From contig JABDRB010000011.1 in NCBI GenBank assembly GCA_013041925.1, positions 208,824-272,823 on the forward strand: a DNA stretch of 64,000 bases, in the 5' to 3' direction. The notes under the pieces were generated by a model, which worked only from the letters and a program-made list of their open reading frames with translations, was not told where the DNA came from and searched no databases. Made by a program: the position numbers and the translations under genes. The stretch comes from Akkermansiaceae bacterium. GTDB lineage: Bacteria > Verrucomicrobiota > Verrucomicrobiia > Verrucomicrobiales > Akkermansiaceae. Below are positions 53,414 through 61,870 of the stretch, one piece after another (position 1 is the first letter of the stretch; every line of letters starts with the position of its first letter).

Positions 53414-54538
53414 TTATCGGCTGGCATGCAAGATTTTATGGCGGTATCGGACTTGGCGGATGTCAATGATCAGGGCATCTGGCCGACTGACAAAAAGATG
53501 CTGCCATGAGTCAGGGGGCATATCAGAAATAACCATCAGAGTGTCGGCCGGAGGAATGGCACATAGGATCGCCTCCATCTCATGCACTTCCGTGCCAGAC
53601 GACCGCTGAACGTGCGCAAGCGAGCGCAGGCATTCCACCACTTGAGCACGTGATCCACATGAGACACTTTCACCATTGAGAAAATCGGATGTCAACGTGC
53701 ACGGTATTCCCAGCTTTTGAAGTTCGACCAATGACCCGGCGAGCAACGAGAGCGCACGCTCAAATCGATCCTCACGCAGTAGCTCACGCCCCGTTGCGTA
53801 GGAATGAAACATGATATGGCACTGGTCGGGGTGAAATCCTGGCGGGTCGTATTCCCTGATTCGAAGTCCATGACCACGTGCCATCGCGCGTGCCGAGGCC
53901 GGCCAATGGATGGACCTTGCCGAGTCGCTTGCCTGCCACGGTCGGATCCCACGTGGTTCGCCAAATGTCCGACCCAAGGTGACGCCGCTTTGTGACTGGG
54001 TATCGTGGAGTGCGCCGTGCTGGTTGATTTCCCGCGGAACAATCGGTCGGGGGGTCACGGTGACTTCCTTCCGGATTTCTATGTGACGCTTCGATAAAAA
54101 AAGCCCAAGGGGAAACGATGTGCTGAGTTCGACTCGGTGTGTATCCGTATGGCTCCGACCTGGAAGGGAAACCTGCTGCACGATGCGGGACCCCGAGCCG
54201 GCCGGCGTCCACGGGGCCTTGGCTGTGATGATTGTTTTGACGGGCAGAGTGATTTGAACCTCCGTATTGAAGGCATCAAAAAATGACCTCTGGTTAAGCA
54301 GGCTAAGCTCGAACTCAAATGGGATACCCGCAGAAACACACTGAGGCAGATGGAACTCCACGTGCATGTTGCGGAGACTCCATTTCCCGATGATCCATGA
54401 TGCGGCAACCAGGAGCATACCGCACAGCCCGAGCACCATGAACAAGCCATCCGCAGCAAGGATGCCACCAACAAACAACGCCACCGTGCCGCCCGCGAAG
54501 GCGCAACATCGGCGGGTGATCGATAATGGGGAACTCAT
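53414..54538 (-). CDS. DUF58 protein
   Basis: The 374-residue protein has two N-terminal transmembrane helices (about 10-50), a beta-rich segment (FELSLLNQRSFFDAFNTEVQITLP), and the DUF58 signature PRGIRPWQASDSARSIHWPASARA, followed by a VWA-like region (MFHSYATGRELLREDRFERALSLLAGSLVEL). It works with MoxR ATPases. The transglutaminase gene follows on the same strand. Confidence 0.88.
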   Translation of the reverse strand: MSSPLSITRRCCAFAGGTVALFVGGILAADGLFMVLGLCGMLLVAASWIIGKWSLRNMHVEFHLPQCVSAGIPFEFELSLLNQRSFFDAFNTEVQITLPVKTIITAKAPWTPAGSGSRIVQQVSLPGRSHTDTHRVELSTSFPLGLFLSKRHIEIRKEVTVTPRPIVPREINQHGALHDTQSQSGVTLGRTFGEPRGIRPWQASDSARSIHWPASARAMARGHGLRIREYDPPGFHPDQCHIMFHSYATGRELLREDRFERALSLLAGSLVELQKLGIPCTLTSDFLNGESVSCGSRAQVVECLRSLAHVQRSSGTEVHEMEAILCAIPPADTLMVISDMPPDSWQHLFVSRPDALIIDIRQVRYRHKILHASR

Positions 54539-54675
54539 GCTGACGCCACCCTGACAGCAATCGCTGCGGATGGAAATCAGGAATATCGACGTGGCACCGG
54601 CATCAAATAGGCTGCATGATCATCCATGCAGCCCATCCAGATTCCATGGTGAGTTGGGTATTAACCCGCCACGTT

Positions 54676-55131
54676 CTAGTCCATCTCTCTTTTCTCTAAC
54701 TCGCCATGAATATGGCTGAGAAATGCGTCCACACTGGGGAACTGGGAGGCGGAGAAACGGCTAAACTCCTTGCCGTCATCACCAAAGAGCAGCACGGAGG
54801 GAACGCCGCTGACTTTGTATTTCTTCAACACCTTCGAATTCTTTTTCTTGAGCTTGGGATCCTTGTTGGGAATATCAATCACCACCAAAATAAATTTTTT
54901 GGATGCGGCGTCTGTGAAGGATTTTTTCGAGAATACCTTTTTATGCATCATGATGCAGGGCGGACACCAGTCGGATCCGGTGAACTCGACCATTACGGCC
55001 TTTTTCTCTGCTTTCCCCTTGGCAAGGGCGGCATCAATATCGGTCATCCATCCGTCCCCTGCTATGGCGCCCCCCGAAAGGACGACCATCGAGAAGGCCG
55101 CTGTCATCAGTTGTTTCATTGCTTTCATCAT
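54676..55131 (-). CDS. Secreted thioredoxin-family protein
   Basis: The 151-residue protein has a signal peptide (KQLMTAAFSMVVLSGGAIA). The active site is WCPPC (Cys56, Cys59), embedded in VMVEFTGSDWCPPCIMMHKKVF. VSGVPSVLLFGDDGKEF carries the cis-proline. The sequence is of the DsbD-gamma/Thioredoxin_7 type and may reduce periplasmic disulfides. The partner reductase is not in the window. Confidence 0.9.
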   Translation of the reverse strand: MMKAMKQLMTAAFSMVVLSGGAIAGDGWMTDIDAALAKGKAEKKAVMVEFTGSDWCPPCIMMHKKVFSKKSFTDAASKKFILVVIDIPNKDPKLKKKNSKVLKKYKVSGVPSVLLFGDDGKEFSRFSASQFPSVDAFLSHIHGELEKREMD

Positions 55132-55205
55132 AGGTTAAGCGACTGAAGTATGGGTTTTATTCCAAAAATCTCGAATGTTCGCTCAAGTAATGCTACGCCT
55201 TGCCC

Positions 55206-55790
55206 ATGAAGAAACTTGTTGTCGCCACCGGAAACCGTCACAAAACGGAGGAAATCCGCGCTATGCTCGGTGCTGGATACGCCGTGAGCGACCTGCAAAG
55301 CTACCCAGAACTCCCCGCCGTCGAGGAAACGGGATCGACGTTCTTGGAGAATGCCACACTCAAGGCGGTTGAAATCAGTCAGCAGGTGGCAGGCCTAGTG
55401 CTGTCTGATGATTCTGGTCTTGAGGTGGATGCCTTGGGCGGGGCACCCGGAGTTTACTCGGCACGCTATGCCGGTGAGGACGGTAACGATGCCGCCAATA
55501 ATGCCAAACTTCTTTCCGAGCTCGATGGCGAGCGGTGTCGGACGGCCCGGTTCCGATGCGTGATGGTGTTGGCAGAAAAGGGTGAGGTGCTCGCGCATTT
55601 CGATGGCGCCGTGGACGGAAGCATCATCAATCAACAACAAGGCACGGCCGGATTTGGCTACGACCCGTTGTTTGTCCCAGACGGACATGATCAAACTTTT
55701 GCCCAACTCGGAGACGAGATCAAAAATGGCCTTAGCCACCGTGCCCGCGCAATGGAAAAAGTGGTGCCGTGGCTCATGAGCCACGTTTAA
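55206..55790 (+). CDS. rdgB: dITP/XTP pyrophosphatase (RdgB/HAM1)
   Basis: The 194-residue protein is taken from ATG 55206 (MKKLVVATGNRHKTEEI); a TTG two codons earlier is possible. It hydrolyses non-canonical purine triphosphates to monophosphates. Signatures: TGNRHKTEEI, ETGSTFLENATLKA, SDDSGLEVDALGGAPGVYSARYAG and GFGYDPLFVPDG, ending SHRARAM. Confidence 0.96.
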   Translation: MKKLVVATGNRHKTEEIRAMLGAGYAVSDLQSYPELPAVEETGSTFLENATLKAVEISQQVAGLVLSDDSGLEVDALGGAPGVYSARYAGEDGNDAANNAKLLSELDGERCRTARFRCVMVLAEKGEVLAHFDGAVDGSIINQQQGTAGFGYDPLFVPDGHDQTFAQLGDEIKNGLSHRARAMEKVVPWLMSHV

Positions 55791-55871
55791 TCATGTCGGA
55801 TCGAAGTCCCCGCGGGAGCCCCATTTAGCCGACCAATCCCTTCTCATTGTTGACCACAACGCCCCACCATC

Positions 55872-56978
55872 ATGTCGTCCTGCTGCTGTTCCTCCACCCC
55901 GAAACCCACGCCTCCAAGCACTCCAGATGCGCCTGAGGAAAAACCCCCATGCTGCGGCGGCGGGAAAAAACGCTTCGATGCCGTCCTCTGGGTCTCACTC
56001 GTCCTCGTGGTCGCGGGATACGCCGCTCACCTCTTTTTTGAACAGACACTCCCGCTCCAGATCGGCCACTTTAGCGCCGGCGTCTTTCAACTGATCAACA
56101 AAATGTGGTGGGGGCTCGCACTCGGGATTTTAGCGGTCGGCATGCTCGGCTGGGTCCCCCGTGAGTGGGTCGCCTCTGTCCTTGGTAAACCAGGAACCAC
56201 CGCCGGAATCCTCCGCGCCATGCTCGCCGGCATGATCCTGGATCTTTGCAACCACGGGATACTTCTGGTCGCGATGAAACTCTACGATCGCGGCGCATCC
56301 TACGGCCAGACGCTCGCCTTTCTCATTGCCAGCCCATGGAACTCGCTGTCTCTCACACTCATTCTTTTTGCTCTGATCGGCATCCCATGGACACTCGTCT
56401 TTATTTTCTTTTCGGCCGCCATCGCCGTGGTCACCGGCGTGATCGTTGAGCGGATGGTCAAGTCAGGAAAAATCCCACCCAACCCACACCATGTTGAACT
56501 TCCCGAGGGGTTTCAACTTTGGCCCGAAATCAAGTCCACCATCAGACAAGCCACCATCCACCACACGCTGATCACTCGAATGCTCAAGACCGGTTTAAGC
56601 GAGTCCACCATGATCCTGCGATGGATCTTCTTAGGCACCGTGCTGGCCGCCGCCATCCGCGCCTTTGTCCCCGCCGACCTCTTTGGCAGCTGGTTTGGCC
56701 CAACCTGGATCGGCGTGCTGTTGACCCTAGTCGCCGCCACCGTGATTGAAGTTTGCTCTGAGGGGTCCAGCCCGATCGCCGCCGACCTCGTCACCCGCGC
56801 CTCCGCCCCAGGAAATGGATTTGCTTTTCTCATGGCCGGTGCCGCCACCGATTACACCGAGATCATGGCCCTCAAGGAAACCACCCGATCGTGGAAAATG
56901 ACCTTCCTCTTGCCCCTCCTCACCCTGCCCCAAGTCGTGATCATCGCATGGTCCATCAATGCCTGGGCCAATCTGTAA
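55872..56978 (+). CDS. YraQ/ArsP-like (DUF318) permease with Cys-rich N-terminus
   Basis: The 368-residue protein has about eight transmembrane segments. Family blocks include GMILDLCNHGILLVAMKLYDRGASYGQTLAFLIASPWNS and VIEVCSEGSSPIAADLVTRA. The latter two helices hold conserved Cys. An unusual N-terminal extension reads SSCCCSSTPKPT, then PPCCGGGKKR, with five or more Cys before the first helix, a likely metal- or metalloid-binding tail. Relatives export organoarsenicals or act in copper/sulfur traffic; the substrate here is unknown. Confidence 0.85.
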   Translation: MSSCCCSSTPKPTPPSTPDAPEEKPPCCGGGKKRFDAVLWVSLVLVVAGYAAHLFFEQTLPLQIGHFSAGVFQLINKMWWGLALGILAVGMLGWVPREWVASVLGKPGTTAGILRAMLAGMILDLCNHGILLVAMKLYDRGASYGQTLAFLIASPWNSLSLTLILFALIGIPWTLVFIFFSAAIAVVTGVIVERMVKSGKIPPNPHHVELPEGFQLWPEIKSTIRQATIHHTLITRMLKTGLSESTMILRWIFLGTVLAAAIRAFVPADLFGSWFGPTWIGVLLTLVAATVIEVCSEGSSPIAADLVTRASAPGNGFAFLMAGAATDYTEIMALKETTRSWKMTFLLPLLTLPQVVIIAWSINAWANL

Positions 56979-57059
56979 CCGATCAGCGTGCACGATGCCG
57001 CAAAGAGGAAAATCAGACACGGCACGTTTTCAGGCAGGAACTTCACCCCCGCCGTGGCA

Positions 57060-57356
57060 TCACCCTTGAAAATCAAGTGCCAAACGCTCCGTCGTGTTTG
57101 GCTTAATCACCGTTTCCACATAGTTCACGTGGATCGGATCCTTACTATACTGGCGCAGATCCTCCAGCGTCGCCACTTCCACGTTAAGAAAAAAGGGCCA
57201 CTCGGCCTCCGTGTCAATATTCTGACCCGACTGCACACCGATCACACCCGGAACCTCGAGTAATTGACTGCGTGTCGAACGGATCATCTCATCAAGCTTG
57301 GGGCCATCGACCTCCGGCTTGAGTTTAAAAAAAACAATATGGTGAATCATCATCAA
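57060..57356 (-). CDS. Dabb (stress-responsive A/B barrel) protein
   Basis: The 98-residue protein shows the Dabb pattern: IHHIVFFKLKPEVDG, LLEVPGVIGVQSG, and LRQYSKDPIHVNYVETVIKP with the conserved His. It forms a dimeric ferredoxin-like barrel of unknown role. Its first codon directly abuts the nuoA stop (57357), indicating tight co-translation. Confidence 0.9.
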   Translation of the reverse strand: MMMIHHIVFFKLKPEVDGPKLDEMIRSTRSQLLEVPGVIGVQSGQNIDTEAEWPFFLNVEVATLEDLRQYSKDPIHVNYVETVIKPNTTERLALDFQG

Positions 57357-57728
57357 TCAAACTTTCCAATTAAGTGCGCCCTTCTTGAGCGCATAGACAT
57401 AGGCCACGGCAAGAATCCCGACAAATCCGCAGATACTCCAGAATGCCATCATCCCCTCATTGGCCAAATCACGGAACTGCACCGCCCACGGGTAAAGAAA
57501 AACAACTTCAATATCAAAAATAACAAACAACATCGCCACCAAATAAAACTTCACGCTGAAACGAGGTGACCCCTCACCAATCGGCAGCATACCACACTCA
57601 TAAGGCGTATCCTTAATCGCGTTTTTGCTGCCCTTTTTTCCGAGCAACACACTCATAATGAGCATGGAGGCACAGAAACCAATGGCAACCATGGTCTGCA
57701 TGATAACGGGAAGATAACTCTGAAGCAT
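57357..57728 (-). CDS. nuoA: NADH-quinone oxidoreductase subunit A
   Basis: The 123-residue protein has three transmembrane helices. The NuoA signature is TPYECGMLPIGEGSPRFSVKFYLVAMLFVIFDIEVVFLYPWA, with the Cys and Glu/Asp residues of the loop and helix 2. It is part of the proton-pumping membrane arm of complex I. Normally nuoB follows; here a Dabb gene does, so the remaining nuo genes lie elsewhere or a second operon exists. Confidence 0.96.
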   Translation of the reverse strand: MLQSYLPVIMQTMVAIGFCASMLIMSVLLGKKGSKNAIKDTPYECGMLPIGEGSPRFSVKFYLVAMLFVIFDIEVVFLYPWAVQFRDLANEGMMAFWSICGFVGILAVAYVYALKKGALNWKV

Positions 57729-57829
57729 GGTGAATTCTATGGGTGCTTGTTTAAAAACGGAACGGTTTCCTCGGGGTTTCGCTCACATCACGGGTGATAT
57801 CACAGCGACCATCACGGCCAAATGAATAA

Positions 57830-57864
57830 AGTCCGCATCACCTGGGTGGTGACGCGGACTTTTT
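57830..57864. terminator. Strong hairpin terminator between nuoA and the 102-residue gene
   Basis: AGTCCGC-A-TCACC pairs with GGTGA-C-GCGGACT (12 bp, one mismatch) around a TGGGT loop. TTTTT follows on the plus strand and TTTATT on the minus strand. Given gene direction it most likely ends the minus-strand transcript coming from 57933-58241. Confidence 0.85.
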
Positions 57865-57932
57865 AAAACGATTCGCGCCAGTAAAACCAGCACGAAATGA
57901 ATAGGATTTCAATCGGAGTCAGCCAGTAAGCA

Positions 57933-58241
57933 CTAGGCGGACTCTTGCGCAGCGAGAAAATCGCTATGTGCCTCGGACAGCTTTGCCAGCCCTTTATACT
58001 GCTTGCCTTCTTTTTCAATCATACCGCGCGTCACAAGGTTTTGAAGTTTTTCGTATGCCCGCAGGCGGAGCATTTCTTCTCCACCACTGACGGCATTGCG
58101 TTCCTTCAGCTTTGCATACACCGCTTCAAAGAGGTCATTGAAGCCGAAAAAGCAGTCGTCATCCCCAAGCACATTCACAATTTCATCTGTTACGTGATCC
58201 GGGACGCGGCGAGAGAAACGAGTTCTTTTCGTAGTAGCCAT
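57933..58241 (-). CDS. Small conserved-looking protein, winged-helix-like
   Basis: The 102-residue protein is taken from ATG 58241 (MATTKRTRFSRRVPDHV). The helical pattern with GFNDLFEAVYAKL, LRLRAYEKLQNLVTRGMIEKEGKQYKG could form a winged helix (recognition helix plus wing). A DNA-binding role is a guess. The basic N-terminus supports nucleic acid contact. It is transcribed away from asd. Confidence 0.6.
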   Translation of the reverse strand: MATTKRTRFSRRVPDHVTDEIVNVLGDDDCFFGFNDLFEAVYAKLKERNAVSGGEEMLRLRAYEKLQNLVTRGMIEKEGKQYKGLAKLSEAHSDFLAAQESA

Positions 58242-58390
58242 GGACAAATTATACCACTCTTATGCAATTATTGCGATCTGAAAATAATAAAAAACACAAA
58301 TGATTCCCCGCATCGGAACATTTCGCAGGTCGATTTCTCATGATGCCAGTATTGACACACGCCATCTGGTCGTCATGGTAGCCGCCTATT

Positions 58391-59410
58391 ATGAACGCCA
58401 CAAATGGAAAACATGTCGCAATCGTAGGCGCTACCGGAGCCGTCGGTCAGGAAATGCTCGATTGCTTGGAAGCCCGTCATTTCCCAATCCGCGAACTCAC
58501 CTTGCTCGCCTCCGCCCGCTCGGCTGGTCGAGAGATTCCGTTTCGTGGAAAGTCAATTAAAGTTAAGGAATTGACACACGAGAGCTTTGAGGGGGTTGAG
58601 ATCGCATTGTTCAGTGCGGGAGGCGATCTTTCCTTGGAATACGCTGGCAGCGCAGCGGCTGCCGGAGCTGTTGTCATTGATAACTCCTCGGCCTTCCGTA
58701 TGGATGATCAGGTGCCGTTGGTGGTACCAGAAGTCAACCCCGAAGCGATCGCAAACCGCCCCAAGGGCATCATTGCCAATCCAAATTGCACCACCATCAT
58801 CAGCCTGATGGCGCTTTACCCTCTGCACAAGCTCTACGGGCTGGAAAGCATCATCGCCTCCAGCTACCAAGCCGTTTCCGGGAGTGGAGCTCAAGGGATT
58901 ATCGAGCTCGATGAGCAAATTAAAGTGCTCGGTGCCGGTGGCGTAGTGACGGACGACATGAAAAACGTCTACCCGCACCAGATTGCCTCCAACGTCATCC
59001 CCCATGTCGATGCCTTCACCGAAAACGGGTATACCAAGGAGGAACTCAAGATGCTCAACGAGAGCCGTAAAATCCTCAACCTTCCCGATCTCAAGGTCAC
59101 CTGCACGTGCGTGCGCGTGCCCGTGCACCGCTCTCATTCAGTCAGCATCACCGCCAAGTTTACCCACCCCGTCGATGTCGCCGATGCCCGCGCCGCCTTT
59201 GCCAACTGCCCCGGCATCGCCGCCAAGGACAACCCTGACGAGCAACTCTACCCCGTGCCACTCGATACCACGCAGAAAGACGATTGCTTGGTCGGCCGGA
59301 TCCGCAAGGACATGGTCTTCAAAAACGCCCTCGCCCTCTGGGTTGTCGGCGACCAAGTTCGTAAGGGTGCCGCACTCAATGCCGTGCAGATTGCAGAACT
59401 CATCGAGTGA
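58391..59410 (+). CDS. asd: Aspartate-semialdehyde dehydrogenase
   Basis: The 339-residue enzyme reduces aspartyl phosphate to the semialdehyde for lysine/diaminopimelate, threonine and methionine synthesis. The NADP loop is VAIVGATGAVGQ, the catalytic Cys is Cys133 in NPNCTT, and the active-site block is SYQAVSGSGAQGI. VPVHRSHS holds the catalytic His. Its stop overlaps the GTG of the next gene. Confidence 0.96.
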   Translation: MNATNGKHVAIVGATGAVGQEMLDCLEARHFPIRELTLLASARSAGREIPFRGKSIKVKELTHESFEGVEIALFSAGGDLSLEYAGSAAAAGAVVIDNSSAFRMDDQVPLVVPEVNPEAIANRPKGIIANPNCTTIISLMALYPLHKLYGLESIIASSYQAVSGSGAQGIIELDEQIKVLGAGGVVTDDMKNVYPHQIASNVIPHVDAFTENGYTKEELKMLNESRKILNLPDLKVTCTCVRVPVHRSHSVSITAKFTHPVDVADARAAFANCPGIAAKDNPDEQLYPVPLDTTQKDDCLVGRIRKDMVFKNALALWVVGDQVRKGAALNAVQIAELIE

Positions 59411-60327
59411 AGACTCAAGTCATTTTACCCCCCCCCACCACCATGGACGACCTCCAACCTTGGCTCAAAGCCCAACAAAAACAAGTCGACACCGCACTCG
59501 GCGGATTTCTCCCCCGCGCGAGTGCCGCGCCACGCACCATCCACAAAGCCATGCGCTACAGCGTCTTTGCGGGGGGCAAACGCCTGCGTCCCATCCTCTG
59601 CCTTGCTGCGGCCGAAGCCTGTGGCGGGGAAACCGAGCACGCACTGGCACCCGCCTGTGCCACCGAGATCATGCATACCTACTCGCTGGTCCACGATGAC
59701 CTGCCGTGTATGGACGATGATGACCTACGTCGCGGCCGACCCACCAGCCACAAGATCTTTGGTGAAGGAATGGCGGTGCTCACGGGCGATGCCCTGCTGA
59801 CCGAGGTGTTCACCATCATTGCCCAGACGCCAAGCTGCAAACGCTATGAAGTCAAAGACTACGTCATGGAAATCGCCAGCACCGGCGGCAGCCGCCGACT
59901 CATCGGTGGCCAGGTCCTCGACCTCGAAGGCGAAGGGCAATCGTTGTCCAAACAAAACCTCATTCGCATCCACGAAGCCAAAACCGCCGCCCTCTTAACC
60001 AGCTCCGTCCGGCTCGGCGGCATGACAGCAAATGCCACACCACGCAAGCTGGATGCGCTCACCACCTTTGGCTACAACCTCGGCCTCGCCTTCCAAGTCA
60101 TCGACGATATCTTGGATGTCACCCAGACAACGGAGATGTTGGGAAAAACAGCAGGTAAGGATGAAGCCGTGGCCAAATCCACCTACCCTGCCATCTTGGG
60201 CTTAGAAAAATCCCGCAACGAGGCCGCCCGACTCACCCGTAAAGCCCTGAAAGCCCTCGATGTATTTGGCAAAAAAGGAAAACGACTCGAGCAAATCGCC
60301 CGCTACCTCCTCGAAAGAGAATATTAA
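59407..60327 (+). CDS. Polyprenyl (farnesyl/geranylgeranyl) diphosphate synthase
   Basis: The trans-prenyltransferase is 306 residues from GTG 59407 (overlapping the asd stop), or 294 from ATG 59443 (MDDLQPWLK), which fits family N-termini better. Aspartate-rich motif 1 is DDLPCMDDDDLRRG and motif 2 is FQVIDDILDVT; GGKRLRP binds IPP. It makes the allylic precursor used by UppS and quinone synthesis. A C9 run lies between the two candidate starts. Confidence 0.93.
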   Translation: MKTQVILPPPTTMDDLQPWLKAQQKQVDTALGGFLPRASAAPRTIHKAMRYSVFAGGKRLRPILCLAAAEACGGETEHALAPACATEIMHTYSLVHDDLPCMDDDDLRRGRPTSHKIFGEGMAVLTGDALLTEVFTIIAQTPSCKRYEVKDYVMEIASTGGSRRLIGGQVLDLEGEGQSLSKQNLIRIHEAKTAALLTSSVRLGGMTANATPRKLDALTTFGYNLGLAFQVIDDILDVTQTTEMLGKTAGKDEAVAKSTYPAILGLEKSRNEAARLTRKALKALDVFGKKGKRLEQIARYLLEREY

Positions 60328-60364
60328 AAAAACCAGGGCGGCGAACGGACAAACTCCGCCGCCC
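60326..60364 (-). terminator. Terminator of pfkA
   Basis: GGGCGGCG pairs with CGCCGCCC, and on the minus strand the stem is followed by CTGGTTTTTTT. It lies between the convergent prenyl synthase and pfkA genes; there is no T-run on the plus side. Confidence 0.85.
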
Positions 60365-60378
60365 ACCCCGTCTAGCCA

Positions 60379-61341
60379 CTACCTACACAGTGGCTTGCAT
60401 AGCTCGACAAGAGCAGGATCAACACTGGCTGGAGAATCCGTCACCTTGTGGATAGGAAGGGTGCCAAAGTTACCCGAACGGTAAACCATAATATTACTCG
60501 TCTCGCCCCGGTGCAAGGACTCCACCGCCGCCACCGCAAACTTAAATGCCATCAAGCGATCGCGAACCGTAGGCGAGCCGCCACGCTGAATATGACCGAG
60601 AATCGTCAGGCGGGCATCCACCTTCAAGGTATCGTGAATCCAACGGGTCAAATAATCACTCATATTGCAACCTTCCGCAACGATTGCGATCAGGAAGTTT
60701 CGCCCCTCCTCAATCTGTAGGCGCAGGCGTTCACCGATGGCATCCAAGTCATATTCAAGCTCAGGGACCAAACAGATTTCGGCTCCGCTCGTAACGGCCG
60801 ATGCCATCGCAAGATAACCACAATGGCGACCCATCGTTTCCACCACAAACGCACGACTAAATGAGTTGGCTGTGTCGCGGATACTATCCACATTCGAGCG
60901 GATCATATTCAATGCCGTATCCACCCCCAAGCAGTAATCGGTTCCTGGGATATCGTTGTCGATCGTCGCAGGAATACCCGCAAAAGGAACTTTGAAGTCG
61001 CTGTAAAACTGGTTCAACGCACGGAACGATCCGTCACCACCAATCACGATCAGCTTCTTAATCCCATGTTTTTTAAGGTTTTCGTAGGCAACCAGACGTG
61101 ATTCATAATCAAAAAAACGCTTCGAGCGCGACGAGCGCAGAACCGTGCCTCCCCGGTGCATGATACCCGAGACCGATGACCTCTTGGCTTCTTCGATATC
61201 ATCATCGATAAGCCCGCGCAGACCATTGAAGATTAAAAATGGTTTGTATCCGAGACTGCGTGAATAATCCACGGCGCATTTGACAGCGGGGTTCATCCCC
61301 GCCGCATCGCCGCCCGATGTCATAATTGCTATTCCTTCCAT
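60379..61341 (-). CDS. pfkA: ATP-dependent 6-phosphofructokinase
   Basis: The 320-residue family-A PFK phosphorylates fructose-6-phosphate. The nucleotide motif is GGDGS (101-105), with Gly at the position where PPi-dependent enzymes have Asp, which favours ATP. Catalytic Asp128 lies in PATIDNDIPGTD; ETMGRHCGYLA and LGHIQRGGSP bind substrate and effector. A strong terminator follows. Confidence 0.95.
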   Translation of the reverse strand: MEGIAIMTSGGDAAGMNPAVKCAVDYSRSLGYKPFLIFNGLRGLIDDDIEEAKRSSVSGIMHRGGTVLRSSRSKRFFDYESRLVAYENLKKHGIKKLIVIGGDGSFRALNQFYSDFKVPFAGIPATIDNDIPGTDYCLGVDTALNMIRSNVDSIRDTANSFSRAFVVETMGRHCGYLAMASAVTSGAEICLVPELEYDLDAIGERLRLQIEEGRNFLIAIVAEGCNMSDYLTRWIHDTLKVDARLTILGHIQRGGSPTVRDRLMAFKFAVAAVESLHRGETSNIMVYRSGNFGTLPIHKVTDSPASVDPALVELCKPLCR

Positions 61342-61498
61342 GGCTAATAAGGGTCAATGATAATTGAAAAATGAGAGCTCAGCCGATACAATGACAATCA
61401 ACGATCTTCATTGCAGAGCGGTCGCTCCATAGTCGGTAATGATTACTTTGGCAAGTACTGCCCTACCTGCAATGTCATAAGTTTGACTCATTGTAAGA

Positions 61499-61527
61499 TT
61501 GACATCCGTTCCACCTCCCATTAATCA
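61499..61527 (+). promoter_or_regulatory. Candidate sigma-70 promoter of tRNA-Cys
   Basis: TTGACA (61499-61504), a 17-nt spacer, then TAATCA (61522-61527), about 40 nt before the tRNA. The expected start is near 61534. Confidence 0.55.
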
Positions 61528-61530
61528 AGA

Positions 61531-61572
61531 CCCGCCTCGGAGATTAAAACGCTCCGACTCCTCAAAGGCGGG
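61531..61572 (+). promoter_or_regulatory. tRNA leader able to pair with the tRNA 5' acceptor strand
   Basis: CCCGCCT at 61531-61537 is complementary to AGGCGGG at 61566-61572, the 5' acceptor strand of tRNA-Cys. CGGAG/CTCCG forms an inner stem. The precursor could adopt an alternative fold before 5' processing, but this may be chance. Confidence 0.35.
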
Positions 61573-61641
61573 GTGGCCAAGTGGTAAGGCATCGGTTTGC
61601 AAAACCGACATTCGCGGGTTCGATTCCCGCCTCCGCCTCCA
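61567..61641 (+). tRNA. tRNA-Cys (GCA)
   Basis: A full cloverleaf: acceptor GGCGGGG/CTCCGCC (one G-T pair), D arm GCCAAGTGGTAAGGC, anticodon arm TCGGT-TTGCAAA-ACCGA with anticodon GCA, T arm GCGGG-TTCGATT-CCCGC, discriminator T and an encoded CCA. It reads Cys codons UGC/UGU. A terminator follows 6 nt later. Confidence 0.97.
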
Positions 61642-61646
61642 TTATT

Positions 61647-61670
61647 ACACCCATAACGGGTGTTTTTTTG
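61647..61670 (+). terminator. Terminator after tRNA-Cys
   Basis: ACACCC/GGGTGT with a 5-nt loop, followed by seven T. Confidence 0.85.
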
Positions 61671-61680
61671 TTTAAGGGTT

Positions 61681-61870
61681 GAGTCACTATGGATGTCTGC
61701 CTAGCTAGGCGGGTGGGGGATGAGAACCCTTCCGAAAGGAGTACAACGACTGTAGGCCCGGGTTTGAGCGCACAGGCAGTGCGTGAATCACGCTTTTTTT
61801 AGATCAGAAATGCGGAGGAGCATTTCTGCTATCTGGCACAGCCTGAGCGGGCGAGGGCATTCCCGCCTCC
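61681..61870 (+). ncRNA. Candidate structured non-coding RNA with intrinsic terminator
   Basis: Dense base-pairing potential without a convincing reading frame: GCCTAGCTAGGC (61699-61710), CCTT-CCGA-AAGG (61728-61739), outer CTGCC/GGCAG (61697-61701 with 61775-61779), and GCGTGA-A-TCACGC followed by seven T (61781-61800). A second hairpin, CAGAAATG/CATTTCTG (61805-61828), and a GGC-GGG/CCC-GCC stem (61850-61867) come after. Purine-rich unpaired blocks such as GGGGGATGAGAACCC and GGGTTTGAGCGCACAGG look conserved-RNA-like. The class is unknown; an orphan HEARO/omega-RNA is one guess to test. Confidence 0.4.

Noticed and set aside
61681..61760. Hammerhead ribozyme suggested by GGATGAGA...CCGAAAGG
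   Set aside because: The conserved CUGAUGA core and the paired stem order are not present; only GAUGAG and GAAA match by chance.
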